From Hyaloperonospora brassicae (Eukaryota; Oomycota; Peronosporomycetes; Peronosporales; Peronosporaceae), in contig CANTFL010001058.1 in the NCBI GenBank assembly GCA_947650285.1, positions 1 to 64,000 of the forward strand: 64,000 nucleotides of DNA, given 5' to 3'. Both the position numbers and the translations under genes were made by a program. Positions 41,301 through 54,217 of this stretch are shown here, one piece after another. The notes below the pieces were generated by a model. The model made no database searches. It saw only the letters and a list, made by a program, of their open reading frames with translations, and was not told where the DNA came from. Positions within the stretch are counted from its first letter, which is position 1; each line of letters begins with the position of its first letter.

Positions 41301-44300
41301 CGAATTAAAGGATTCAATTGACGCTTTCTGTGGATACGCGTAGTTTTTTTCGTGCAGCCCGCATACTTGATACGAAATCGGGATGGTTCCACACATGATC
41401 ATCGTTAAATGAGATTTACTCGTTTTTTATGCGCGATTAATTACAAGAAGACGCACGTGACTTTTCCTGATTTGTAAAGCATCGCTAGAAAAAGAGCAGG
41501 CGATGCAAAAATAGTTTTCAGGATGCTGATCCTATGCATCATTAACCGATGTAGAGTTATACATATTAAATTACACCATCACAATTGGTGCCAGTTACAG
41601 TTGTACCATTTGCCTATTCTTTTATTTAGAATTGGTTTGCTCGCATTGGAAAGTATGGAAGAATTGCGTGTGAAAGGACAATAGAAACTAGCAAAGGCAC
41701 AAACTGTAAAACAATAGAAACTGTATATAGGCGCAATACATTAATTTGATAATAAATACGTTAGGTAAGACCGTGGATTTAGCTGGATCGGTTTGTGCTC
41801 CATAAAATCCAGGTACTTTAAATTAATTATTCGCTATAATCGCGCATGTTAACGAACAAGCGATTGGCTTCCACTTCTCACACTAATGCATATATGTCGA
41901 CAATTCGGATCAACGCAGATCCGGCTGAAACGATCAGCAGTATACTCCCACTGTCATTAAACAAATTATCTGTGTGCGTGTAAACATCCATACAAGATGA
42001 AAAACATGCTTAAACATATCAACATAATAAGGAGAGACTTCAAGGTATAAATTTGCCTTATATTATTACGAGATAAATAAGGTCCTTTACATGACAAAGT
42101 GTACATAAATAAAAAGATTTATCTGCGATATATCTAATGGTCAGAGTTAAGTGCTTCAATAAATGTCAGCTAGGATAATGCCGATGTTGCACTTAATTTA
42201 TCACAGATATAGTGGAAACTTGTCATAAAGAGCGCTTACCTGACAATTATCGCTTGCCGAGCGGAATATTAATACTCATTGATCATCTTTTGGTGCACAA
42301 AATAGATGGATACACATACAAATTATCATAACAATTTGCGTAAAACAATATGTCACGAATACTGTGACGCTCTGTTTCGCACCATGATCGACTATGTAGT
42401 AGATGTGAAACAATGTACCTGATACATGCATGGTACAAATGTTTGTGTGTTCGTAAGATACTTACGAAAAATATATCTAATACGTTATTTTCTTTCCAAG
42501 CAAATGATTGACATATTCTACATGTCTCACTATATGTGTCGGTGTTTCAAATAATGTCCTTAGCGCCTTGTCAGTAACTCGTTAGTTGACATATGGATTG
42601 AAGCGCATGCAAATTCAGCACATGAAAGGGACTCAGACCACTACACAGCGAGCAGCCTTTTTTATAGGTAGGTGAAACGCAAGTAATAGTACTTCAATTG
42701 AACTTTTGTTTAGCATGCTTCAAAATTTCCCTGTATTTGTCTATATAAAGCACGAGATGTCGTTGCAAAACCGCGTTCATCCGACATGCCATTTCATTCG
42801 CGAAGAATCAAAAGGTCTTATCTGGAGCCATGACAAGCGACTGGTAAAAGATCCTTCGATTTGTGTTGTAAGAAAAATGTGAATGACCTTCGACCTGAAA
42901 GCGGCACCCTTAAAGGCCTGGTTTAAGTCGAAAGACTACAATATTTTTCTTCTGACATGAACAGCTTAAACCTCTCGAAAATTTACTGTATTATTTTAGT
43001 GCTTACAAAATGAAATAATGAATTTGGAATTATCGGATTCATTTTTGTAAAAAACGATAATCGGACCTGGTATATGTAGCTCAAAAAGCCGACATCCGTC
43101 TAACATATTCACGTGTGTCATCAGACGATGAAAAGATAGTTGTATAAGTCAATTCTGCACCACGCATGTCACATTTTTTGCTTTCGGCATTTAACAGCGT
43201 TTTCCCTACAATTGTGACAGCCCAGCAAACTGAAAAACTTGACCTTGAAATGGATCGTTAAAAAAGAACTATATACAAGAATGCAACAGCATAATTTAGT
43301 CAGCTTTCAGTTAGCCTGGTTTCGTGCTGTGTAACAAGAGAAATGAAACTTGCCATTTCATGTCAGGATTTTTGGCATTAAATTACTTGGTCTAGTTAAA
43401 CAGCTGGAATAATCTATCAAGCTTTCCATCACTTACTGCTCGGAGACAGAGCGTTACGTCGTATTCAAGTCTACTGAACATTTAGAAATACCATAATGTG
43501 GGAAGTTGAAATTTTTGTATGCACCTCCCAAAGAGAATTACAAAAAAATTATTTTAGCTGAATAAATTTGGTTGATGCACAAATTCATGCTCTAGCTTGC
43601 AATGCAAGCTAATAATAACCTTCGCTTGCACTTTCATTTCATACTTTTGCAGGGTTGTTTAAGATTGGTGTGATTTATACAAAGACTTAGATTCACTTTG
43701 CGTTTATACATTTGTAGAATTGTGTCATTTGAATGAAGTAAATTAAGCCGATCGACGTTTTGTTTTGTATGAAAAATGAAACTATCGACGTTTTGAAGCG
43801 CTTAATATGAGACTTCGAAGATATGCCACTTAGCCAATCGTGTAATAATTCCTTTTACAAGCGATGTTTGTAAAGCACCGTTTGATACGATACGAGATGA
43901 CGACCGGAGAAGAAGATTATTTCGATGCAACAAGTAAAAGAGACATTAGAAATTGACGAATTGGAAGGTGCGGACTATGCAAAATAATCCGGACAATCGT
44001 AAGAATTTTTCTGTAGATGATACATATTTTTACAATTGTTGTATTTGAATTTAGAATTCGTTTAGATCATTGGGCCTGTCGTCCAAGCTATGTATTTCTT
44101 TGTATACAGATGATATTGAATTGTTTATCATTACCCACGTGGCGGTTACTGTAGGTATGTCTTTTATTCTAGGATAGATGCAGGGTGGATAAGGTTAGCA
44201 AATGTCATGAAAATACTACCTTGACTGATGTTCTTAATGTGTCCGCAATGTCTTTAATTAACATGTTATGAAGTTGTTCTGCTATAATAATGCGTGCGCA

Positions 44301-46225
44301 TAGTATTAATGAGTACATACTACAGTAATTGTTCAGAGTGTACATTTCTGTTTTATGCTCAAAACGTGATGTAACAAGACATCTATAGCGAGAATTGACA
44401 AGACACTGCCGGACATGAATGATGTAAAGGGTATGAGATTTTCGACATATTGGTTCTCCAAATCGTACATACACACAAAATCTATCATTCCGATTTGCAT
44501 ACATCATATATGGTATAAACACCCCAACAATGCAACAATAAGCGTCACACAGATGTAAACAGATCGTAATATTATCGTTGAATGCACTTTTTATCTATAA
44601 CTATGATATCTGAAGCAGGTACCTTATTTAAAGCAGTGCGTTACGATGATTTTAATATGTAGATAGTTACTTTGACCGCTGCTCTTCCTTCGGTCGCACA
44701 ATACTGGGGTTGCACGTGATATTTTTACTTTGCTTTTATTGTTCTTATAACAGGCAAAAACTCTAATCTCTTCCTACGAAGACAAAACACCAAACCTGTT
44801 GTTAATTCTACAAGTTTCATATCTATAAAGATGGTCCCGTATTAGTCAGCATCGACTCATTATACCAACATTCACTTTATCGCACCCACATAACCTTCAG
44901 ATCCTATCCTTGGAAAACGTGTACCCGTTTTTAGCTTGCTATATTTATGAACGCTCTCCTTCATGACAAGTGTCTTTAATCTATGGAATTAAGACTCGTA
45001 CGTTCAATTCCGGTCTTTTAATTGTCATGACATTCAAAGTTAGATAAATCGTCTGCATAAAAACCTTCTCCAAAGAATTTTTGTCGCTCTTCGTTGTGAT
45101 ATCTGATCTTGTTGCCATGTTATTTCGGCGCGCATTTCAACGGGGGTTGTACTATGTGTATTTAACAGACCATGATACACGCGCCATATGTACAGAAGAA
45201 TTTCCATCATCTTATTCATTCAAACGGTACCACCAGAAAAATAACACACCACCCCATTGCCACATCATAAAGTTCGTATGAACGGGTCAAAAGAAGGGTA
45301 TTGCTGGTCGCTAATCGTTCCTCGATATACCTCACTTTTACTACATGAACGGGTCAAATGCAACATAGCTGTACTATCGAATCACAAAGATTTTCTAAGC
45401 CACGATCGAAACATCAACGGATCGTTAACTTTTTGCAGTTCATGATGTGGCGGAAACAATGTAGATGTCTTAAATAAAAAGAAGAAAACTTTGAGTTATT
45501 CGTTTATGTATAATCATCATTTCATGGTGTGAATGCAATAGTTTACATGAGTGAACAATTTTGTTGTTGGGTTATTGCATTCTAATTGGTTTATTTAGTG
45601 GTGCACTGGTTTGTTTGTTTGTGGCATTTTTGAGTTTGTTTGGTGCATTTTGTGATATGTAGAGCATTTTTAAATGTATATGTTTGTTTAGTATTTTTTA
45701 CTTCCGTCTTTCTGATGCATTTGATAATTATATTTTACAATACTCTAATACATTTCTTTCTTGCTTAATATCGTCATATTTACGTACATCTCAATAGAAT
45801 GTAAGATCAGTATCACGATCATAAGCCAAAGTTGAATTGCTATTATAGAGCATCTACCCATTCTTTGAGCTGGAAAGGAGATAAACTTATCCGATAACCT
45901 AAACGATATCGTCGCAAGAAGAATGTTGAGGCAAGAGTTCGACTAACTATCAAGTAAATAATCGGCTAACTATACGATGTATCTCCGTAGCGATCTTATG
46001 GCAGAATTGCGGTGACTGGACAAGATTCTTCACAATGTAAAAAAAACGCTCGCTTCGATAGAGAAGCTAGATGATGGCCCTCATCTCCACAAGAATATAC
46101 AACCTTTTCATCCGACAAATTCAAGTTCTTAATTATGTGTCTCTGGAATCGTTCAAATTTCCTTTTCGCGATAAATGGAGTATTCAGGACCAATTCTATA
46201 TGTAGCGGAGATGAGTTGAACATCG
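32391..46225. other. AT-rich gene desert of about 14 kb
   Basis: Low GC throughout with no frame I can assign. The longest plus-strand frame is 109 codons (37161-37490) and shows no motif. A minus-strand frame at 33060-33323 has a segment (SDWDLIEIFEI) faintly like hAT transposases. Small structures inside: a palindrome at 35912-35938 (13-bp arms, one bulge), an exact 15-bp tandem pair at 37096-37125, and a 19-nt palindrome at 43593-43611. From about 45545 to 45720 the plus strand is strongly T/G-rich. The tract probably consists of decayed transposons. Confidence 0.5.
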
Positions 46226-47830
46226 AATGCAATTTGCCTCAGGAACGATCCACTATTGTTGGACTACAGGATATGCAAAACGTACACATGTTATCTTACG
46301 CTTCGTGATGCTGCACCTGACTGTGTTCAACGATGCGCACACACGACAATCTACTTTGACATTGAACGGAATGTTACGGCCAATCGATTTGCAGGAAGTG
46401 CAAAAGGTCGTATCAAGATGCATCGTGCACTAGCCGAATTGGCAAGCTTCACATAAGGTATTCACGTGATCTTTGCCAGGTTTATAATAATTGATTTAAT
46501 GGATTTCGATTTCATTTGATTTTATTTTCAGCTGGCGTATGATGTAGTCTCCCTCAACACCAACGCCATGAGTGACGAAGAGTTTGTCGAACGATAGACG
46601 TCATGTATCATTCATACATTGCCGGTACATATGATTTACAAGGTGTGGTATCGATGTTGTTGTGAGGGTGAGGGTTCAGGATCGATTGTTCGAGATCAGC
46701 AACTTTGTTCAAACATTTCTTACAAAATATCGTGCTCAGTCTCAGTGGAACCCCGTAAACACTCTTCTGGTGACAAACTCTCAATTCTTTCGTTTAGCAG
46801 GAAATGTAGGGGTGATGAAGGAGGGGCCTGTTAGGCGTTAAATTTACATGAGTCGATCTATCACATCATTTTTATATTTATCAGCATCAGATCGATAGAA
46901 TCGCACACACCAAAGTTTTCAAAAACGTTTCATGTTTGATAGCCACAGGTACAACTTGCGTGACTTTGGTCTCATGCAGAATATCTTAATAATCTAAACG
47001 CCATGAGTTTCTGGATTGATGTGGTATCGTGTTATATTGTGTATGTCGCAATTCGTAGCATGAGTTCTCATTGTCACCAGTGGCACCTGATGCGTCGTAC
47101 TTGTCATAGTTTTCTTCGTGAAAAAACGAAGCAATACTCAGTAGCATAACAAAACTCCATATTGTGGATGCACGTCGTCAGCGCATTACCACGGTATGTA
47201 TTGTTTTGCAAATATACCACAAAGCATTTGTCGCATGCCGTAACCTGAGTGAAAGGACGGTAAGCAACATTTATGTTAGCATTATCTGCTGTGCAGAGAA
47301 TCGAAAAACCATATTGCTGGATGAAAGTGCATTGCTAACTCTAGCCGACAGAACTGCTTGCATGAATGATCACTCAATAACGTCTGTAATAAACAAGAAT
47401 CTATATAGTAGTATAAACGCGAACTCAGTATTGCTATATTAATTTACAACATTGCTGTTTCGGTTGCTGGTGGCTTTGCCGTCAAGCATATGGTGGACGC
47501 AGCAATTGCTAAGGAATTTCTACGAAAACACCCAAACTTAATCAAGTGGCCTATACTCAACGATAGCTGCATAACTAAAAAGACTTGAGCTGCGGTAGTG
47601 AAGAAAGAGGCTCGGTTGATCGTCGACTGCTATATATATTTCCTCACTTAATATCGAGCTCATACATGTATACCTTACGTCGTTACCGGCAAAAAAAATC
47701 CGTCTCGTGTTGAACAAAAGGGGAATTTTGTGAAAGGAAATCCTAGTTCACGTTATTCCGATGCATCCGAGAAGTTTGCTAGTCTCATGATACCAAATCG
47801 ATACTACCATTTCGCATGACGTTACATGAA
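46226..47830 (+). other. Unassigned region with several broken plus-strand frames
   Basis: Frames at 46256-46456, 46540-46600, 47164-47442 and about 47450-47640 look more protein-like than the surrounding desert. The last holds AGGFAVKHMVDAAIAKEFL. A GT-AG intron-like segment (about 46458-46532) joins the first two. I recognise no family. The pieces may be the remains of one decayed gene or of unrelated transposons. Confidence 0.3.
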
Positions 47831-48716
47831 TAGGGGTGATCGCTTTTTTCTTCGCTGACTTGATTATAAGGTTCGTTTAAATATAAACTTACCGAAGAAT
47901 ACACAAGCATTTTTTATTTCAGTGGGATATATACGGGTATATTTCATTGGAAGGATAATATTGTGGAGGGTTTACCTCTGAGACGAATTTTATAGGAATA
48001 TTACCTCTTCAGGAAATATTACACAAAATTGATCAACACTACTCATTTACTGCAAATTCACACAATGATGATATTCGAAACAAGTCACCCGTCAAGGAAA
48101 GACCTGTGCAACGAGAAGCGAGCAAGCATAGAATATACGCATTCGCAGCTAAATATACAAGTGATGCGAGATGAAGAATGACGTAGCGAAAATTCCATAA
48201 CTACATGAAATTCAGTTCACTTTAACCGTTTCAAATGGACTTGGCTACTTTGATTGACTGCGCCTCTTTACTGCACAAGAGTGTTCTTGGGGTGTGCGTC
48301 GGGATGGCACGGGGTCTATGTCTTTGCCATCATATGCATCTACACCGTCATCGTGTAAATGACCGTGATCTGTTTCGTCATAGCCTGTCTGACTATTATC
48401 CGAGTAAACAGATGGATTCTGCAGGATGGACGACAAGCAAACCAACTGCAATGACTGTTATTTTGCTTATCTCGTCACGCGTGAAGTACAAGCTTATCTC
48501 GTCACATTGGGTTAACTCGAGTGGCATATCCGCCCGAAAAATCTCACGTTTCCAGGTGACACAAAGGGCTCGGTCATCTTAATCCAAGCTATGTTGCACT
48601 TCCCAGTGCTCCAAAGCGGCCGATTCGTCGTAAGAACTACGAAGTTTATTCGGATACCAACTCATGGTAATGTCCTGCGATTACGAGCCGATAGCTTAGA
48701 TGTCGACCGCACGTGC
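47831..48716. other. Spacer downstream of the Lon gene
   Basis: No gene supported. The last part must hold the 3' untranslated region of Lon (minus strand). A foldback near 47991-48025 (GGAATATTACC...GGAAATATTAC) resembles a stem found in the Gypsy LTRs and may be an LTR scrap. Confidence 0.35.
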
Positions 48717-51599
48717 CTACTGCTCAAAAGCAGCCCTGTACACGTCGTCGTAGTAATCGGCAAAATGCACAACAAGATCCTTCCGTAAGTACTCGTCAAG
48801 CTCATCAAAGTCACGCTTGTTACCGAGCGGCAGAATGAGCGTATTCACGCCTGATCGCTTAGCAGCGATGGTCTTCTCCTTAATGCCACCGACGGGTAGA
48901 ACCTTACCCACAAGCGAAAGCTCTCCCGTCATGGCAAGGTCAGGTCTCACAGTCCTTCACAACAGTCACAAACAGGTCAGTCAAGTTCACGATAATCACA
49001 GCCCTTTTATCGTGCTTACTTGTTCATGGCGAGAGAGAGCAATGCTGTCACCATGGTGCAACCAGCAGACGGCCCATCCTTAGGCGTAGCTCCCTCCGGG
49101 ACGTGCAAATGCACTTCATTCTCCTCAAAGAATTTGTTCTCAGGGTCAATAGTGTGTATCTTGCTGCGAGCAAATGTGTGCGCAATCTTGGTACTCTCCT
49201 CCATCACCGATCCCATCTGGCCTGTAGTGATAAGACCCGGTCGGTCACCCTTGGTGCGAACACTACTTGTCTCGATATAGAGCGATGCTCCGCCCATAGC
49301 TGTCCAAGCAAGTCCCATTACAACACCTGGAAACTGTCTGTCAAACATGCGGTCACTAGGAATCCAAAACCGAAAATGGGTCAGTCGAGACAATCGCGTG
49401 CAAGCTCAGGGGATAGGAAATCTACTTACGATGTGAAAACAGGTTTGCCAACGTATTTTGACAGCTTTTCAGGCGTGATGAGGAAGCGATCAGTCTCGTT
49501 TACCGCTTCCTTTGTAGCTCCAGTAGTCAATTCGCCAGCCTCTTGGGTCTCAGTAGCCTGAGCGCTCTCTATATCTTCAACGACCTCAAGAGCGACCTTG
49601 CGAAAAATCTTTTCCACGTGCTTCTCTAAATTGCGGACACCGCTTTCGCGACAGTATTGCTTTACTAGTGCCATAATTGCGTCGTCAGTCAAACCCAAAG
49701 ATTCTGGCGTTGTTTCTGACTTCTCCAAGCCCGTTTTTTCACGGGCTTTCGGCACAAGGTATCCCCTCGCAATCGCTAGCTTTTCCGGCGAGTCGTAACC
49801 CGACAAACGCAAAACCTCCATTCGATCTAGCAATGGGGCGGGGATCGTGTCGGTAACATTTGCAGTACAGATGAAAAGGACACGAGACAGATCAACCGGC
49901 ACATCCATATAGTGGTCAACAAAGCCACTATTCTGAGATGGATCCAATAGCTCCAGCAAAGCTGACGCCGGGTCACCCTGATATCCACGCCCTAGCTTGT
50001 CAATCTCATCAATCAAGATCAGTGGGTTCGAGCTCTGGGTAGACTTCAAGCACTGGATAATTTTGCCAGGCATCGCACCAACGTACGTACGACGGTGACC
50101 CTTAATTTCGGCAACGTCACTGAGACCGCCGACCGAGAAGCGGAAAAACTCGCGGTTCAACGACCGAGCGATGGATTTGCCAATGCTCGTTTTACCCACG
50201 CCAGGGGGACCGACAAAACAGATGATCTTGCCCTGGACATCACCTTTCAGCTTGGAAACAGCAACAAACTCCAGAACTCGCTCTTTGATATCCATCAGTC
50301 CATAATGGTCCTCGTTCAAGATTTGCTTTGCTTTGGCAAGATCGAAGTTCTCTTCAGTAGCTTTGCCCCATGGCAACTGAGTAAGCCAGTCCAGGTAGTT
50401 ACGTGTGACGTTGAACTCGGAAGAGTTCTTCTCCAACATAGACATTTTGTTCAACTCGTCTTCCACGACTTCGTTAACGTCGTCCGGAATGCTACCTGTG
50501 GCAAACCCAGCGAGGCGTTCGCGGTACTTTGTAATCATAGCATCCTTGTCGTCCTTTTCCATGCCAAGCTCCTTCTTGATCGCCTTCAGTTGTTCCATCA
50601 GCAAGTAATTGCGCTGATTCTTCGACACCTTCTCCTCCACTTGTTCTTTGATGATTTGCTGCACTTTACTCAGCTCCAGTTCCTTCGTAATCAGTTCTAG
50701 CGCTTTCTTCAACCTGCCTTCGCATGACACTTCTTCCATCACCTGCTGCAACTCGTCACCATCTGCCGACGTCACAGAAGCCGCAAAGTCTGCCAACTTG
50801 TACGGATTGTGGATATCGATCCGTTGCGAGAAGTACTGCATGTGGTCCTTGAACAGCGGGTTCATCTTCACGATTTCTCTCAATGTAGCCACAATCTCGT
50901 TCGAGTACGCTCGAACTAATTTGCTCTTGGGGTCAAACGGTGGGTTCTCCAAGGCACTAATCTTCACTCGAAGAGGCGGACCTTCATCTCGAATGCCTTC
51001 AATTGCGATCCGACGTTGAGACACCATCAACACTTGTACTGAATTCGTATCAAAAGGCAGCAGATTGTCAATGCGTGCAAAGCTCCCAACGTGGTGCAGT
51101 TCACTCAAATCTCGGACCAGGTCATCCCCTCCGCTATCTTTCAACGGATCTCCGCTGGACCGTTTGAGGAACACGCCAACGTACTTTTGTCCACTCTCCT
51201 TGAGAGCCAAGAGAGCCCGTGTAACCTCTGGATTTGCTATCGTCATGGGCAACACGATGCCTGGAAAAAATGGACGACGAGCAGGTAGGGCCAAGACGTG
51301 CGGGCAGATTGGCGCATTGTCCCCTTCCCCGACCGTCACCAGTTCATTGGTCGACACTACTTCAACGTCATCGCTCTTTTTTTGATGCCGTCAGCTTCTT
51401 CGCTCGACCTGTCGTCGTTACCGCTGCTGTCCGTCGAGTACAAAGCGCTGAAGCGGTCACGACTACGACGCGCCAACGGATGGCGCCACATACACTGACG
51501 AGCGAGCGCACGGTGGGATGAAGACGTCGCGAACGTGGCTGCGTAGGAACGCGGACGTGCGAGCGCAGCGCGACGCAGTGCGGTCGTTGCGGGGGACAT
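48717..51599 (-). CDS. LONP1: Mitochondrial Lon protease, with one frameshift in an A-homopolymer
   Basis: ATP-dependent serine protease of the mitochondrial matrix that degrades misfolded and oxidised proteins. Exons 51599-49430, 49355-49020 and 48954-48717, with introns of 74 and 65 nt (GT-AG). The N-terminus ([20 protein letters not shown]) is rich in Arg, Ala and Ser and lacks acidic residues, as in matrix-targeting peptides. After about 74 codons the frame shifts by one base at a run of seven A (51377-51383 on the minus strand). Counting one more base there, the exons give 2745 nt (914 residues). The substrate-binding N-domain is followed by Walker [10 protein letters not shown] and Walker B LILIDEID. 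The protease domain has the catalytic Ser in [11 protein letters not shown] and the Lys in [14 protein letters not shown]. Without the first part, a start near 51357 would lack the targeting peptide. A sequencing error is the simplest explanation. Confidence 0.9.
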
Positions 51600-51937
51600 G
51601 CGGAGCGACGTTGGAAGACGTCCCCACCACTCCTATCGATTGATTGCGCCTTGAAGGCCGACGGGAGGTGTTGCATACCGGTACTGCTCCATGTCATACG
51701 GTATTTATACCATATGGTTGCGAGTTGTAACAGGGTGAGCTCGTTTACATGACATTGACATTAGCAAATGTCGATGCGAAAGCTATCTTTAGAGATTATG
51801 TTCAGACAACAAAATCGGTGACTACTGCTCATTTGCAGGTATGGGCCATATAGCAACATACAAAGCGTGTGATGAATGATGGACTCGCGCAATAGGTGGT
51901 GAGCAGATAGTTGCAGCCCATAAAAAATAAAGATGTA

Positions 51938-53810
51938 CAGTCATCCCTCCATGTAGCGGACCAAAATGTGTGGCGTTTTTGCCTCGTTCCTTTTATAAAA
52001 CGCTCTTATATGGAGGGTCAATCTGAACCCATTCTAAGAAATGCATCCATGGTACACTGAGTCTTTCGCATCGACCACTACTGTCTAACGTGCTCGGTAA
52101 TACGTGCCAGCTTCTTCGTCAATTCGTCGCTGTCATGCTGTAGCGAAACAAATGGTGACAGACGGAGACCACAGTCTAGCACCTCAGATGGCCCAATCGT
52201 CACCTCATCGGCACTGTCACCATCATTTTCGTTCTCAATCGCCTCATAATCTATCACGTCTGAGTTGCACTCGATCGGCTCGTCGTCATCCGCACCGATG
52301 CAATCGACGACACCGACGCTGCAAGTCAAACCTTCTATGAGCTTGGTCAGCTCGTCCTCAACAGATTAATAGATGTGTTTGTTGTAGTCACGTACTTGGG
52401 TGAGATCGGCCATCTTTACCGCCCCCACGAGTGCACACTTGCTCCAGCAGTTGCGAATCACTTGCTCGGGTACCTCCTCCCAGCTTGATATAGCGAAGCG
52501 CACAGCCTCCAAGATTTTCAACTTTCGGTCAAATCTGGTGTGGATTTCATCCAGGAGACATCAAACAAATTTCTTTCGATACCGCGCTTCAAGTGCCCGT
52601 ATAATTTCCATCAAAAATACGTGATAAATTGCTGGTGAAGAGAACATCCATTCAAACTTACCTGCGTCAAGCGGTTGCAAGTGTGCTGTCATATTTGGCG
52701 GCGGAAATGCCGGCTTGACATTGTAGCATTCAGCGGCGCCATAGTGACACGACGCGTTGTCCAGCAGGAGAAGTACTCGCCTCCTGTGCATCTTGGCATC
52801 GAAATGCCGGAGCCACCCAGCAAACGTTGACCTGTTTTGCCACTCAGTCTGTTTGTTGAAGTACAAAACCTTCCTTTGCTTGGTGTTGGCTTTGCGAAAT
52901 GCTCGTGGTCGCTTCGACTTGCCTATGACAACGAGATCCATCTTCTCGGTCCCGGTCATGTTGCAGCACATTGCGACTGTGATACGATCCTTCTCTGACT
53001 TATTTCCGTTTCGCTTGACCGTTTCCAGTGTCTTCTTTGGAGGTAGGTGATAGAAGAGAGTTGATTCATCAAAATTGAATACACATCATGGTGAATATTG
53101 TTCGATCAACTCTCTAAGCTCCATTCGGTTCACTGCGAGTTGAGCACGATCAACTGAGTCTACCTCGCCGTGAAGCACATGCTGCTGGATGATGTGTCGA
53201 GTCTTAAATTTGTGCAGCCACCCACTTGAAAGCTGTAGGTCGTTCTCGCTTGTACCTTGAGCGGCTCGGGTTGAGCGACCTACTTCTGGTAGTAGATCGT
53301 CTGTGAGAATCGCTTTGTCGTTATTGAGACGATAGAATGCGAAGAACGCAGCCTCGAACGCTGAAAATAGCACCTTTCGATTGCGCTTCCTGCCCGTGGC
53401 AAGGATCACGTTGGCTGGTCCCTGACGAATCCGCTCTGCGTTCGTTGTGTAGATATGAAGGACGAGCTTCTCCCTGACCCAATTTTGTATTGGGATAGTT
53501 TTATGCCTGGTGTGCGTGTGATGTGCACCTGCACCTGACGCTTTTTCTCCAACGTCAGAATCGTTTGCTTTGACGACATGTTTAAGGTGGAATGGAAGCA
53601 AATGTGCATTGTGGAAAGGAAATGCGAGACTGTGGCAGGTCCAATATAGGGAGAAACTGGTGTTTGGTGCGCGTTTTTGTACCCTATTTCTTAAGTCTCT
53701 AATATAAAGTTAAAATACAAAAACCAAGTGACGCAGCTTGGTGCGGGACACGAAGTTCTTTAAACAGGAATTCAACCCTCTGTAGAGGTTCTTATATGGA
53801 GGGACGACTG
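51938..53810 (-). mobile_element. pogo/Tigger-like DNA transposon, complete ends
   Basis: 1873 bp flanked by TA on both sides (51936-51937 and 53811-53812), the target duplication of the Tc1/mariner-pogo superfamily. The terminal inverted repeats begin CAGTCATCCCTCCAT on the left and CAGTCGTCCCTCCAT on the right. The left end also has an inward inverted copy of the terminal sequence (TTATATGGAGGG, 52007-52018), so it can fold on itself. It carries a transposase gene on the minus strand. It is inserted in the LTR of copy C. Confidence 0.85.
52078..53579 (-). pseudogene. pogo/Tigger-like transposase, broken by stops and one frameshift
   Basis: DDE_1-superfamily transposase. The start (MSSKQTILTLEKKRQVQVHI) is the typical helix-turn-helix N-terminus. 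About 30 residues in, the frame shifts to the one holding QNWVREKL, and it then runs in a single frame to 52078. Three in-frame stops remain: TGA at 53088-53086, TGA at 52563-52561 and TAA near 52364. The catalytic segments are readable: FNFDES (first Asp), LLLLDNASCH (second Asp) and PPNMTAHLQPLDAG. The C-terminal tail is acidic. With so few lesions this is a fairly recent loss. Confidence 0.85.
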
Positions 53811-54217
53811 TATTTGATGCAGGTGAGAGCAGGGTTTATTGATAAGCTACACTATTATTGATCCAAGCTCTTTATAGCTCAGAGTATAGTGATTTCGGTC
53901 TACTTTACTTCTTCTGCACGTTCGTGTGCATGAGGTTCACGGCGCCTGTTTCCACTCTTATCAGCGTCAATAAGCTTGTACCGTTCGCAGCATAGTGCGG
54001 TGCCTGCTTAAGCCTGGTAGAACCTCGAGTTTCCTTCTAATGATCACGTAAATAATCAACATGGAAGTGGCAAGGCACCGTAGGTAAATCGCCGTACAAA
54101 TCTGGGTTTAATCCAAAAGATGGATGAGGAACATGTGGTAAAGTCGCTAATCAATTTTGGGATGTGGATCGGTGACCATTCAGTTGAGACGTCACTAACT
54201 GGCAAAAAACGACATTA

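Noticed and set aside
50095..50700. Plus-strand frame of 201 codons
   Set aside because: Antisense to the AAA+ domain of Lon, with no independent motif.
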